DNA from: Arthrobacter sp. QXT-31
GTDB taxonomy: Bacteria; Actinomycetota; Actinomycetes; Actinomycetales; Micrococcaceae
Direction of reading: 5' to 3'
Length of the DNA stretch: 64,000 bases
Assembly: GCF_001969265.1 (NCBI RefSeq)
Contig: NZ_CP019304.1
Coordinates: forward strand, 2,046,001 to 2,110,000
The notes beneath the pieces are model-generated. The model was not told where the DNA came from and searched no databases. It saw nothing but the letters and a program-made list of their open reading frames with translations. Each line of letters starts with the position of its first letter. The stretch's first letter is position 1. Made by a program: the position numbers and the translations under genes. Shown here piece by piece: positions 8,279-16,910 of this stretch.

Positions 8279-9631
8279 ATGAGCGCCCCCGTGACAACGG
8301 CAGCAACGCCGGCCATCGATCCGAAGATGCGCCGCAAAGCACTGGTCTCCTCAGTGCTTGGCAGCTGCATCGAGTGGTACGACTTTTACGTCTATGGCGT
8401 TGCCGCCGCAATCATTCTCAACAGCCAGTTCTTCCCGCAGGTGAGCCCGTTCGCCGGCATCCTGCTGTCCTTCAGCACCTACGCGATCGGTTTTGCCGCC
8501 CGCCCCGTCGGCGGCCTGATTTTCGCCCACTTCGGCGACCGCCTGGGCCGCAAGAAAATGCTCATGGCCACCCTCGGCCTGATGGGCGCCGGCACCTTCC
8601 TGATCGGCTGCCTGCCCAATTACTCCCAGATCGGCATTGCCGCACCGATCCTGCTGGTCCTGCTGCGGATCATCCAGGGCATCGGCGTCGGCGGTGAATG
8701 GGGCGGCGCCGCCCTCATGGCCACCGAATACGCCCCCGCCAAGCGCCGCGGCTTCTTCGGCTCCTGGCCGCAGATCGGCGTTCCGGCCGGCACCCTGCTG
8801 GCCAACGGCGCATTCTTCATCATGGGCGGCCTCATCTCCCCCGAGGCCTTCATGGCCTGGGGCTGGCGCATCCCGTTCCTGGTGTCCATCCTGCTGGTGG
8901 TGCTGTCCTTCTACATCCGCCGCAACGTGGACGAGTCCCCTGCTTTCGAGGAGATCAAGCGCAAGGGCGAAATCGAGAAGATGCCGGTGGTCAAGGTCAT
9001 CAAGACCCGCCCGCTGACCATCCTGAAGGTCATCATGATGCGGTTCGCGGAGAACGCGAACTACTACATCTACACCACCTTCCTGCTGGCCTACGGCCCG
9101 GCGATCCTGCTGGAAAAGAACAGCATCCTGCTGGCAACCATGATCATGGCCGGCCTCGGCATCTTCTCGATCCCGTTCTGGGGCTGGGTTTCGGACCGCT
9201 GGGGCCGCCGCTACACGGTGATCGCCGGTGCGGTGACCATGCTCCTGATGGCCTTCCCGTTCTTCTGGGGCGTCCAGACCGGTGACTTCCTCATGGTCCT
9301 GCTGGTCCTCATCCTGACCTGCAACGTCGGACGCGACCTCTGCTACTCCGTGGAACCGGCCTACTTCACCGAGCTGTTCGAGCCCAAGCTGCGCTACTCG
9401 GGCGCCTCTGTCGGCCCGCAGGTGGCCGCGGTCTTCGCCGGCGGCTTCGCACCGCTGATCGCCACCGCCCTGATCGGCCCGGAGTTTGACCGGTTCTGGC
9501 TCGTGGCGCTGTACATGATCGCGACGTCGGTCATCACCATTGTGGGTGCGCTCTGGTCCCCCGAGACGGCACCCCGGGTCCGGCTGCGCCGCGGCCTGAG
9601 CGCCGAGCACGACCCCACAACGAGCCGGTAA
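8279..9631 (+). CDS. MFS transporter, metabolite:H+ symporter (MHS) type
   Basis: The 450-residue membrane protein is typical of the MHS subfamily (ShiA, ProP and dicarboxylate-type symporters). It has SSVLGSCIEWYDFYVYG at the first helix, the motif A loop GDRLGRKKML, IQGIGVGGEWGGAALMATEYAP, and a second motif A-like loop SDRWGRRY. It probably imports the organic acid or polyol handled by the divergent dehydrogenase operon, with which it shares the operator region. AAAGGA sits 8 bp before the ATG. A hairpin follows the gene. The actual substrate is not readable from sequence. Confidence 0.88.
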   Translation: MSAPVTTAATPAIDPKMRRKALVSSVLGSCIEWYDFYVYGVAAAIILNSQFFPQVSPFAGILLSFSTYAIGFAARPVGGLIFAHFGDRLGRKKMLMATLGLMGAGTFLIGCLPNYSQIGIAAPILLVLLRIIQGIGVGGEWGGAALMATEYAPAKRRGFFGSWPQIGVPAGTLLANGAFFIMGGLISPEAFMAWGWRIPFLVSILLVVLSFYIRRNVDESPAFEEIKRKGEIEKMPVVKVIKTRPLTILKVIMMRFAENANYYIYTTFLLAYGPAILLEKNSILLATMIMAGLGIFSIPFWGWVSDRWGRRYTVIAGAVTMLLMAFPFFWGVQTGDFLMVLLVLILTCNVGRDLCYSVEPAYFTELFEPKLRYSGASVGPQVAAVFAGGFAPLIATALIGPEFDRFWLVALYMIATSVITIVGALWSPETAPRVRLRRGLSAEHDPTTSR

Positions 9632-9653
9632 GCAGACCCCGGCCGCCAGCCGC

Positions 9654-9698
9654 CACCGCCGGTGCCCCGCAGTAGGAAGGGGCCTCGGCGGTGCCGGT
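9654..9698 (+). terminator. Terminator hairpin after the MHS transporter
   Basis: CACCGCCG (9654-9661) pairs with CGGCGGTG (9686-9693), and the inner CCCC/GGGG bases extend the fold. CCGGTTTT follows. It probably ends the transporter transcript before the LacI gene. Confidence 0.6.
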
Positions 9699-9762
9699 TT
9701 TGGATTGGCTAGTCTGAAACAGCAAACTAGAAAACTGCCCCAACAAATAAGGAGAACGCCCG

Positions 9763-10758
9763 ATGGTCACCAGCCGCGACGTCGCAGAACTGGCGGGCGT
9801 TTCACAGGCCACCGTATCCCGGGTCATGTCCTCCCCCGCCAAGCTGTCCCCTGCAACGCGCGCCCGCGTCCAGGCCGCCATGGAAACGCTGGGCTACGTG
9901 CCGCACGCCGGAGCGCAGGCCATGAAAACCAGGCGGACCAACACCATCGGCGTTGTGGTCGCGGACCTGACCAACCCGTTTTACCCGGAGGTCCTCGACG
10001 AACTTAGCCGGGAGCTGGACACCGCAGGTTTCCGGGTTGTCATCTGGAATGCCGGGGGCGGCAGCCACCACGACGCCCTGAAGGCCATCCGGGAACACGC
10101 CGTCGACGGCGTCATCTTCACGACGGCGACCGAGGATTCCGTCGAACTGCAGGCAGCCATTGAGAAGAAGAGCCCGATCGTGCTCATCAACCGCGTGGTC
10201 GAGGGCCTGGACTGCGACCAGGTCACCAGCAGCAACACCGAAGGGGGCGCCGCGGTCGCCGACTACCTCCTGGACAACGGTAGGACCCGGGTGGCCTTCA
10301 TCGGCGGCGCCGAAAACGCGAGCACGTCACGTGAGCGCGCCCGCGGTTTCCTGGACAGGATGGCGGAGCGGGGCCACGGCGTGCCGGAACACTTCCGCTT
10401 CCATGGCGGGTTCTCGCACGACGTCAGCGCGCAGACCATGAACCGGCTGCTTGCCCGCGCGGACCGGCCCCAGGCCGTCTTCTGCGCCAACGACCTGATG
10501 GCCTTTGGCGCGCTCGACGCCCTGCGGGCCAACCGGATCCCGGCGGAGGACTGCTGGGTCATCGGCTACGACGACGTCGACATGGCGGCGTGGGATTCGT
10601 TCAGCCTCACCACCGTGCGCCAGCCCAGCCGCGAAATGGCCCGCGCGGGTGCAAAGATGCTGCTCGAGCGCATCCATCTACCCGGCGAGCCGCCGCGCAG
10701 GGTGAATTTTCCCTGCGACCTGATCGTCCGGGGCAGCACCGGGCTCGCTGCAAAGTAG
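9763..10758 (+). CDS. LacI family transcriptional regulator
   Basis: The 331-residue protein has a LacI helix-turn-helix at residues 2-25 (SRDVAELAGVSQATVSRVM), the linker SPATRARVQAAMETLGYVPH, and a full periplasmic-binding-like effector domain (IGVVVADLTNPFYPEVLDEL onwards, CANDLMAFGALDALR, VIGYDDVDMAAW). GGAG lies 10 bp before the ATG. It sits directly downstream of the transporter in the same direction. Because LacI operators have a central CG, it is a reasonable regulator of the TGTATACGTATACA sites 1.6 kb upstream (inference). The inducer is unknown, presumably the imported compound. Confidence 0.92.
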   Translation: MVTSRDVAELAGVSQATVSRVMSSPAKLSPATRARVQAAMETLGYVPHAGAQAMKTRRTNTIGVVVADLTNPFYPEVLDELSRELDTAGFRVVIWNAGGGSHHDALKAIREHAVDGVIFTTATEDSVELQAAIEKKSPIVLINRVVEGLDCDQVTSSNTEGGAAVADYLLDNGRTRVAFIGGAENASTSRERARGFLDRMAERGHGVPEHFRFHGGFSHDVSAQTMNRLLARADRPQAVFCANDLMAFGALDALRANRIPAEDCWVIGYDDVDMAAWDSFSLTTVRQPSREMARAGAKMLLERIHLPGEPPRRVNFPCDLIVRGSTGLAAK

Positions 10759-10795
10759 CCGAACGCAGTGTCCGCGTAAGCCGGACTGGCCGCCG

Positions 10796-11143
10796 CTACC
10801 GCTTGGCGTTCTCCAGGGCGGCCAGGTGCTCGGGCCGGACAGCGCTTGCGCGCTCCTGGTAGTCCGGGTGCTTCCGCAGCCAGAGCTTGACGTACGGGCA
10901 GACGGGCACGACGGCGATTCCGGCATCGAGCGTATCGTCCAGGGCGTCCTGTACCAGGCGCGCGGCAAGGCCCTGCCCGGCATGGTCCTCGCTGACCGTC
11001 GTATGGTAGAAAATGCGCTCCGGCCCCTGTACTCCGTCGTAGGGCAGGTAGTGCGCTTTGCCGATGACGGTGTCGCCGTCGAGAAGCTCGTAGCGGCGGC
11101 GCTCCGGGGCGCTCCGGACGGCCAGGGTTGATTGCTGTTCCAA
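10796..11143 (-). CDS. Small GNAT family N-acetyltransferase (YjdJ-like)
   Basis: This short single-domain acetyltransferase (115 residues) has the acetyl-CoA binding loop in HAGQGLAARLVQDALDD. It also has VVPVCPYVKLWLRKHPDY, which is characteristic of the compact YjdJ/COG2388 group. The start is TTG at 11143; AGGAGG lies 4 bp upstream and no ATG or GTG occurs in the first twenty codons. It faces the LacI gene convergently with a 37-bp gap. The acetyl acceptor is unknown. Confidence 0.85.
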   Translation of the reverse strand: MEQQSTLAVRSAPERRRYELLDGDTVIGKAHYLPYDGVQGPERIFYHTTVSEDHAGQGLAARLVQDALDDTLDAGIAVVPVCPYVKLWLRKHPDYQERASAVRPEHLAALENAKR

Positions 11144-11167
11144 AGGTCCTCCTGGGTTGATGGTCTG

Positions 11168-12181
11168 TCAGCCGCGGGGCCGAAGCCGGGCGTTGGGCAG
11201 AGCCGGGGCAGGCAGTGGCGCGGGTTGGCCCTCGGGAAAAGGCCCAAAGCGCGGGAAGGGCGCGCCGTCCGGGTACGTGTTGCCGGCGGGAGCGCCAGCA
11301 GGTTCGGCGCCGATCTCTGCCTGCCAGGCCGCACGGTAGGCCACCACTTCCTCGTGCGTGCGGCCCACAAAATTCCACCACATCACGATCTGTTCACCGA
11401 GCGGCTCTCCGCCAAGGATCAGCATGCGGGCCGGCGCCTGTCCGGCCTCCAGCGAAATCCTGGTCCGGCCTGGCTGCAGATAGTGCAGGTGGTCCACCGC
11501 CATGGCCGTCCCGTCGATGGAGGCTTCACCCGCATCGAGCAGGATTCCGTGTTCAAAGGACGGGTCCAGGTCCAGTTCGAGCCGCCCACCGGCAGGCAGG
11601 ACCGCTTCGGCACCCAGCAACGGCGGGGTGTAAGTGGTCACGGGCGAGGAGGACCCGGCGAGTGAGCCGAGGAAAACACGCAACTCGCTGCCGTTTCCCC
11701 GCACGGGTTCCGGGGCGTAATGCTCGAACGTCGGGGCCATGTTCCTGGTTTCCTCGGGCAGGGCGTACCAAAGCTGGGCGCCGTGGAGGATGCGGGTGTC
11801 CGGGGTGGAGAACTCCTGGTGGGAGATCCCCCGTCCGGCAATCATGAGGTTGACTTCCCCGGGGCGGACGGTCGCCGCGTACCCCGCCGAGTCGCGGTGT
11901 GCCACGGTGCCGCTGAACAGCCAGCTCACCGTCGCCAGGCCCGTGTGCGGATGGCGTGGGACTTTCATGCCGCCCGACTCCGGGACGGGGTCCGGGCCGT
12001 AGTGGTCCAGGAAGCACCAGGCGCCGATGAGGCTGCGCTGCTTCTGGGGCAGCGTCCGGCGGACGGGCATGGCCCGCGGTCCGCCCAAGGGAACGCTCCG
12101 CGGAGCCAGGAATTCGATCGCTCCCGCATGGCCGCCCTCCGTGCAGACGATCTCCTCCGGGAAGGTTTCCAGGTTGCTCAT
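11168..12181 (-). CDS. Pirin family protein (bicupin)
   Basis: The 337-residue bicupin protein carries the N-terminal pirin motif set: GAWCFLDHYGP, MKVPRHPHTGLATVSWLFSG with the metal-binding histidines, and AGRGISHQEFS. The C-terminal cupin (GGEPLGEQIVMWWNFVGRTHEEV) is also typical. Pirins are iron-binding, redox-sensitive proteins; some act as quercetin dioxygenases and others modulate regulators. The ATG at 12181 has GAAAGG 9 bp upstream, preferred over the ATG at 12190. The GNAT gene starts 24 bp downstream and may be co-transcribed. Confidence 0.9.
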   Translation of the reverse strand: MSNLETFPEEIVCTEGGHAGAIEFLAPRSVPLGGPRAMPVRRTLPQKQRSLIGAWCFLDHYGPDPVPESGGMKVPRHPHTGLATVSWLFSGTVAHRDSAGYAATVRPGEVNLMIAGRGISHQEFSTPDTRILHGAQLWYALPEETRNMAPTFEHYAPEPVRGNGSELRVFLGSLAGSSSPVTTYTPPLLGAEAVLPAGGRLELDLDPSFEHGILLDAGEASIDGTAMAVDHLHYLQPGRTRISLEAGQAPARMLILGGEPLGEQIVMWWNFVGRTHEEVVAYRAAWQAEIGAEPAGAPAGNTYPDGAPFPRFGPFPEGQPAPLPAPALPNARLRPRG

Positions 12182-12246
12182 GCCGCTCATCCTTTCAACA
12201 ATGCGGCTTTCGGAGCAACGGACCTTCGGGGTTAAGGACCTCGGCT

Positions 12247-12292
12247 GCTCCACAACTGCCGTTTTCAGCCCGGAAAAGGGCAGTTGCGGAGC
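12247..12292 (-). terminator. Hairpin after the amino-acid binding lipoprotein gene
   Basis: Arms of 14 bases with one mismatch (12247-12260 and 12279-12292) flank an 18-base loop just beyond the stop at 12308. No clear T-run follows, so the terminator role is likely but not certain. Confidence 0.5.
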
Positions 12293-12307
12293 ACTCGATG
12301 GAGGGAA

Positions 12308-13327
12308 TTAGCTCTTGGGCAGGCCCGCCGGGTTCAGTTCCGACTTGGCGACGGCTTCCGATGACAGGCCCCAGCGGTCCAGGATCTTGCCGTAAGTGCC
12401 GTCCTCAATCAGGTGGTTCAGCCCGGCCTGGGCAGCAGCGGCAAAGCCGTTGCCCTTCTTGGTGGTGGCGGCGATGCTCGCCTTCAGCGGCCAGCCGCCG
12501 TCCACCAGGCCCACCAGCTTGGTCTTCTGGTCGGTCGCGGCCTTGTAGGCGGCCGTGGCGTTCGGCCCGAAGGTCAGGTCCGCGCGGCCGGACTGCAGTG
12601 CCAGGTTCGAGGCGGAGTCGTCGTCGTAGTACTGGAACTCAACCGGCTTCAGCCCCTTGGCCTTGTTCTCCTCGTCCCAGCGCAGCAGGATGGACTCCTG
12701 GTTGGTGCCCGAGCCAACGATGATGCGCTTTCCGGCGACGTCGGGCGCCGACTCGATTTTGGTAATGCCGCTGGAGCTCTTGGCGTAGAAACCCAGCTTG
12801 TCGTCGCGGTAGCTGGCGAAGTCGAATTTGAGCTTCCGTTCTTCCGTCACGGTGACATTGGAGAGAACAGCCTCGTACTTGCCCGATTCGACGCCGAGGG
12901 GCCAGTCGGCCCAGGCGGTCGGAACGATCTCGGCTTCCAGTCCCAGCGTCTGGGCCAGTGCGACGGCGATGTCCACTTCGTTGCCCACCGGCGTTTTGTT
13001 GTCGGTGGCGTATACCGCCAGCGGCGGGGCGAACGGGCTGACGGCCACGGTCAGCTTCCCGTCCTTCTTGATGGCTTCCGGAACCAGCGCCGCCGCCTTC
13101 TCGTCCACGCCGGCGGGGAACCGGTCCTGCTCGGGCGTCAGGTTAAAGGTCTTGGCTGCAGGTTCGCCTGACGATGTAGTGGTGTTTGTGGCGGCTGTCG
13201 CGTTCGCGGACGCGGCGGCCCCGGGATCGGAGCAGGCAGAGAGTGCCAGCAGTGTGGTGGCGGCGAGGGCCAGGCCTACCCCCGGCTTGAGTGCGCCCGT
13301 GCGGGATTTGAGAGACTGACGGACCAT
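12308..13327 (-). CDS. ABC transporter substrate-binding lipoprotein, polar amino-acid type
   Basis: The 339-residue product has an N-terminal signal and lipobox LSAC (Cys32), followed by a family 3 solute-binding fold: LTVAVSPFAPPLAVY, NEVDIAVALAQTLGLEAEIV, YEAVLSNVTVTEERK, ADLTFGPNATAAYK and GTYGKILDRWGLS. It should capture a polar amino acid at the outer face of the membrane. No permease or ATPase gene is adjacent, so it must pair with components coded elsewhere. The ATG at 13327 has AGGGGG 6 bp upstream. It is a single-gene unit, divergent from the unknown gene at 13503. Confidence 0.88.
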   Translation of the reverse strand: MVRQSLKSRTGALKPGVGLALAATTLLALSACSDPGAAASANATAATNTTTSSGEPAAKTFNLTPEQDRFPAGVDEKAAALVPEAIKKDGKLTVAVSPFAPPLAVYATDNKTPVGNEVDIAVALAQTLGLEAEIVPTAWADWPLGVESGKYEAVLSNVTVTEERKLKFDFASYRDDKLGFYAKSSSGITKIESAPDVAGKRIIVGSGTNQESILLRWDEENKAKGLKPVEFQYYDDDSASNLALQSGRADLTFGPNATAAYKAATDQKTKLVGLVDGGWPLKASIAATTKKGNGFAAAAQAGLNHLIEDGTYGKILDRWGLSSEAVAKSELNPAGLPKS

Positions 13328-13502
13328 GGTTGCCCCCTGGAAGTAGTGGATGCGAAGGTTGTGGCAGCAACTATCCGGCAGCAAAAAAGCGGCGGTCAAA
13401 GCGCCGGAAACCGGAAGATACACGGCGTAACCGCGATTAACACGGTGTTCGAAGGCGTCATTCAGCCTGCCGTTCATCCCGGAAACGGGCCTAGCATCGA
13501 GT

Positions 13503-14117
13503 ATGAGCGATCAATTCACCACCGAACGTGACAGCTACGGCCGGCTCCTTGCGGACCGCGAAGTCTGGCGGCAGGCGGCCACCCTCCCCGCCGCCGGTGA
13601 ACTCACCGCGCGGTGGCTCGAAGGCATCAGCGAATACCAGCCCGGAACCCTCGCCCCGCGCTTCGATGACGAGACCCTGCCCATTGCCGGCCAGCTGGCC
13701 GAGCTCAACCGCAACGGACTCTTCACGAAGGAATCCCAGCCGGGCCTCGGCCCGGACGCCGGCCACGCCCAGCGCGAATACGTCACGGGATTCTGCTCCG
13801 CGGCGTCGGCCGCCCGCCTGCTGCGGCTGTCGGCAGAGACGGAACTCATCGCCATCGCCCACGCCCCCGGCGAGGTCAGCCAGGCCTCCGTTCCGGTCAC
13901 ACAGCACGACGGCGAAGTGGTCACCGTTCTGGGAAGCAGCGAAATTCCGGTCGAATCCGAGCAGATCCAGGACTGGGCGGGCGAAACGAACGAAGCCCTG
14001 GCCCTCCTGCTGGCAGACTCCTGGTACGTCGAACTGCTCGATCCGGTGTGGGGCCGGAAACAGCACCTCCTGCCCGCCGTGCTGGAAACGCTGAAGTCCG
14101 CACCGGACGGCTTTTAG
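13503..14117 (+). CDS. Hypothetical protein, possible DUF6919-like
   Basis: The 204-residue protein appears soluble, with no signal peptide or membrane segment. It begins with a charged stretch and contains GELTARWLEGISEYQPG and TLPIAGQLAELNRNGLFTKESQPG. A repeat-like half follows, where a hydrophobic beta-rich segment (ELIAIAHAP) leads to WAGETNEALALLLADSWYVELLDPVWGR. I recall a similar N-terminal pattern in actinobacterial DUF6919 proteins but cannot confirm it. No function is proposed. It is divergent from the amino-acid binding lipoprotein and upstream of the sulfonate-type binding protein. Confidence 0.75.
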   Translation: MSDQFTTERDSYGRLLADREVWRQAATLPAAGELTARWLEGISEYQPGTLAPRFDDETLPIAGQLAELNRNGLFTKESQPGLGPDAGHAQREYVTGFCSAASAARLLRLSAETELIAIAHAPGEVSQASVPVTQHDGEVVTVLGSSEIPVESEQIQDWAGETNEALALLLADSWYVELLDPVWGRKQHLLPAVLETLKSAPDGF

Positions 14118-14297
14118 GCCGCCATTTTTGACGTTCCGCGACTCCCGGTGAAGCAGTAAGACCCGGGTGATGACTGATTGCGACGCCGGGTGAACGCCTG
14201 CGTCGGCGGCCATTGTGGCCCCCGGAGAGGCCTCCGTAGTCTCAGTCCAACGCTCAGCGCCATCCCCCTCCGCTCCATCATCCAAAGGAAAAACACC

Positions 14298-15455
14298 ATG
14301 TCTTCTGCAGACCAGAACCCGGGCTCCACCCGGATCTCCGCGGGCCAGCCCAGCAGCCGCAAACGCCCCAGCGGGCTCAAGATCGGCATCGCCGCCGGCA
14401 TCCTGGCCGTCCTGGGAGCAGGTGCCGCCGTCGCCACCACGGCCGCCAACAGCTCTGCTCCGAACACTGCCACTGCAGCCGCCAGCCCCGCCGCCGAGCT
14501 GAAGCTCGGCTACTTCGGGAACATCACCCACGCCACCGCTCTGGTCGGAGTCCAGAAGGGCTTCATCGCGAAGGAACTGGGCGAGACCAGGCTGAGCACG
14601 CAGGTGTTCAATGCCGGCCCGGCCGCGATCGAGGCCCTGAACGCCGGCGCGATCGACGCCACCTACATCGGCCCGAACCCGGCGATCAACTCGTTCGTCA
14701 AGAGCAAGGGCGAATCCGTCAGCATCATCGCCGGCGCCGCCTCCGGCGGGGCGCAGCTGGTGGTCAAGCCGGAGATCAAGACGGCGGCGGACCTGAAAGG
14801 CAAGACCCTGGCCTCCCCGCAGCTGGGCGGCACCCAGGACGTGGCGCTGCGCGCCTGGCTGGGAAAGCAGGGCTACAAAACCAACCCCGACGGCGGCGGG
14901 GACGTTGCCATCAACCCCACCGAAAACGCCCAGACCCTGAAGCTGTTCCAAAACGGCAAGCTCGACGGCGCGTGGCTGCCCGAGCCTTGGGCCTCCCGCC
15001 TGGTGCTCCAGGCCGGGGCGAAGGTCCTGGTGGACGAGAAGGACCTGTGGGACGGGTCGCTGACCGGCAAGCCGGGCGAGTTCCCCACCACGATCCTGAT
15101 CGTGAACAGGAAGTTCGCCGCGGAGCACCCGCAGACCGTGGAGGCGCTGCTCAAGGGCCATGTCGAGGCCGTGAAGTGGCTCAACGACACCCCGTCCGCA
15201 GAGAAGGCCACGGAAGTGAACGCCGCCCTGAAGGAAGTGGCCGGCAAGGCACTGTCACAGGACGTCATCGACCGTTCGCTCGAAAACATCGTGTTCTCGG
15301 TGGACCCGCTGGCCGGTGCCTTCAAGAAGCTGCTGCAGGACGGCGTCGATGCCGGCACCACCAAGCAAGCCGACATCAATGGCATCTTCGACCTTTCCAC
15401 ACTGAATGCCGTCACCGGCGAAAAGACCTCTGCTGCCGGACTTGGCAAGGAGTAA
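14298..15455 (+). CDS. ABC transporter substrate-binding protein, sulfonate/nitrate/taurine (SsuA) type
   Basis: The 385-residue protein has an N-terminal hydrophobic anchor or signal (GLKIGIAAGILAVLGAGAAV, no lipobox) followed by an NMT1/SsuA-like domain: ELKLGYFGNITHATALVGVQKGF, DATYIGPNPAINSFVKS, LKGKTLASPQLGGTQDVALR and LDGAWLPEPWASRLV. Such proteins feed aliphatic sulfonates, taurine or nitrate to SsuBC-type importers. No permease or ATPase lies beside it. A matching permease and ATPase pair without a binding protein lies at 40925-42750. The ATG has AAAGGA 7 bp upstream; a strong terminator follows. Confidence 0.88.
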   Translation: MSSADQNPGSTRISAGQPSSRKRPSGLKIGIAAGILAVLGAGAAVATTAANSSAPNTATAAASPAAELKLGYFGNITHATALVGVQKGFIAKELGETRLSTQVFNAGPAAIEALNAGAIDATYIGPNPAINSFVKSKGESVSIIAGAASGGAQLVVKPEIKTAADLKGKTLASPQLGGTQDVALRAWLGKQGYKTNPDGGGDVAINPTENAQTLKLFQNGKLDGAWLPEPWASRLVLQAGAKVLVDEKDLWDGSLTGKPGEFPTTILIVNRKFAAEHPQTVEALLKGHVEAVKWLNDTPSAEKATEVNAALKEVAGKALSQDVIDRSLENIVFSVDPLAGAFKKLLQDGVDAGTTKQADINGIFDLSTLNAVTGEKTSAAGLGKE

Positions 15456-15490
15456 AGCGGGCAAGGAGTAATCGGTAAGACACGCACAAA

Positions 15491-15523
15491 AGGATCCGGC
15501 GGGAACGTTTCCCGCCGGATCCT
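15491..15523. terminator. Strong bidirectional terminator
   Basis: Perfect 13-bp stem AGGATCCGGCGGG / CCCGCCGGATCCT with a 7-base loop. T-rich sequence follows on the plus side (TCTTGTCTT), and on the minus side the mirror end reads CCTTTTGTG. It lies between the convergent binding-protein gene and the hypothetical gene at 15533. Confidence 0.88.
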
Positions 15524-15532
15524 CTTGTCTTG

Positions 15533-16000
15533 CTACTGTGCGGCGGCCGAGTATGTCGGAATTGAATACTCTGCCGAGTACTCAGGTATGGAGACCGGGT
15601 CGTCCTCGCTTTTCAAAAAGTAGTGAAAGACCCTTCCGTCCGGACTCTCCTGGCTTCCGACATATTCGGCCGCCGCCCACCCGCCGCTGGCCACGGCTCC
15701 GGCCCAGGCGTGGGCCTCCTCCCAGTGGACCGCCGAGGCGATCTGGCCGGGCTGCATGCTCATGGACACGGCTACCCGCACCGAAGGTTGTCCGCTGGAG
15801 GAACGGGGGCTGGTGAAGCCGATAATGTCCACCGATACTCCAGGGGAAGCCAGGCACGGCCGGCGGGCCATGGTGGTGGCCGCCGCATCCAGGCCTCCGG
15901 CCCCGATGTCCTGCCGCGCCAGCGCCTGCATTTGGCCGCTGAAGGCGTTGAGTTCCGCGCTGCACTGCGTCCGGATTCTGTGAACCAAAGCTGTGATCAT
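15533..16000 (-). CDS. Hypothetical protein
   Basis: The 155-residue protein is of unknown family. The first half is helix-prone (ALVHRIRTQCSAELNAFSGQMQALARQDIGAGG). Beta-rich segments follow, then WEEAHAWAGAVASGGWAAAEYVG, and a tail with tyrosine-serine repeats (EYSAEYSIPTYSAAAQ). No signal peptide or membrane segment is apparent. AGGGGG stands just before the ATG at 16000, which supports it as a real gene. It is bounded by the strong terminator and is not linked to neighbours. Confidence 0.65.
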   Translation of the reverse strand: MITALVHRIRTQCSAELNAFSGQMQALARQDIGAGGLDAAATTMARRPCLASPGVSVDIIGFTSPRSSSGQPSVRVAVSMSMQPGQIASAVHWEEAHAWAGAVASGGWAAAEYVGSQESPDGRVFHYFLKSEDDPVSIPEYSAEYSIPTYSAAAQ

Positions 16001-16176
16001 GTCCCCCTCGATTCAGGGAGGGCGTGACGCCGCCCCGTCGTGATTATTGACTTACACAACCACCCGGTAACTTGCTTCACAATGGCCGGCGACACCCGCC
16101 GTCGTGCAAGGCAACAGTGCTTCATCTTCCGCATTTGGGCGTAACAAAGCGCATGCCCCGCCGAAGAAACGCCTGC

Positions 16177-16893
16177 TCAGACGTGCATGCGCGCGACGAA
16201 GCGGAACCGATCCCCCCTGAAGACCGACTCGGTCCACTCCACGGGCCGTCCCTCAGGCGTGAAGCCGAGCCGGTGCACCAGCAGCATGGGGGCGCCCATC
16301 TCGACGTCGAGGAGCTGCACCTCGGCCGGGCCGGCCAGCTTGGTCTCCACGGTGTCCTCCACCTCGGCGATCCGGATGCCGTAGTCCTCACGCAGGGCCG
16401 TGTACAAGGAGCCGCGCTCCGCGACGGTCCGTTCGAGGTCCGGCAGCGGGCCGGCAAGGAAAGCGATCTCATGCGCGAGCGGCTCGCCGTCCACCAGCCT
16501 GATCCGTTCCACCCGGTGGATATCCGCCCCCGGTTCCACCGCCAGGCGCCGTGCCGTGGCCGGGTCCGCCGGAAGCACGCTCACGTCCACGATCCTCGCC
16601 GCAGCCGTGAGCCCCTGGCTCGCGGCATCGTCCGAAAAGGACGTCAGCTGGCGGACGTGCGTCACCTTCGGCGGCGCCACATACGTCCCTCGCCCCTGCG
16701 TCCGGTCCAGGCGGCCCTCGGCCACCAGCTCGCCGATGGCCTGCCGCACGGTGGTGCGGGACGTCCCGTACTGCCCGGCGAGCGCACGCTCGGTGGGGAT
16801 CAAAGTTCCGGGCGCCGCGTCCTCGATGAGGGCGAGGATCTGCTCCTTGAGTACGTAGTACTTGGGGAGGGCAGCCGCGGCAGAGGTATCCAT
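16177..16893 (-). CDS. GntR family regulator (HutC/UTRA type), DasR/NagR-like
   Basis: This protein (238 residues) has an N-terminal winged helix (LIPTERALAGQYGTSRTTVRQAIGELVAEGRLDRTQGRGTYVAPP). A UTRA effector domain follows (DIHRVERIRLVDGEPLAHEIAFL, APMLLVHRLGFTPEGRPVEWTESVFRGDRFRF). DasR/NagR proteins of this form sense amino-sugar phosphates and bind dre sites. Two dre-like sites lie in the intergenic region beyond its start, next to a full N-acetylglucosamine operon, so it is most likely the local repressor. The start chosen is the ATG at 16893, which directly precedes the conserved fold; the Shine-Dalgarno is weak. Confidence 0.9.
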   Translation of the reverse strand: MDTSAAAALPKYYVLKEQILALIEDAAPGTLIPTERALAGQYGTSRTTVRQAIGELVAEGRLDRTQGRGTYVAPPKVTHVRQLTSFSDDAASQGLTAAARIVDVSVLPADPATARRLAVEPGADIHRVERIRLVDGEPLAHEIAFLAGPLPDLERTVAERGSLYTALREDYGIRIAEVEDTVETKLAGPAEVQLLDVEMGAPMLLVHRLGFTPEGRPVEWTESVFRGDRFRFVARMHV

Positions 16894-16910
16894 GAATCCG
16901 ATGGTATCTA

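Noticed and set aside
9709..9730. CTAGT...ACTAG inverted repeat as the LacI autoregulatory operator
   Set aside because: Five-base arms with a 12-base gap and no central CG are too weak compared with the strong palindromes at 8154 and 8199.
14118..14297. Riboswitch before the sulfonate-type binding protein (two CCGGGTGA repeats)
   Set aside because: The repeats are short and I could not place them in any known sulfur-related riboswitch architecture.
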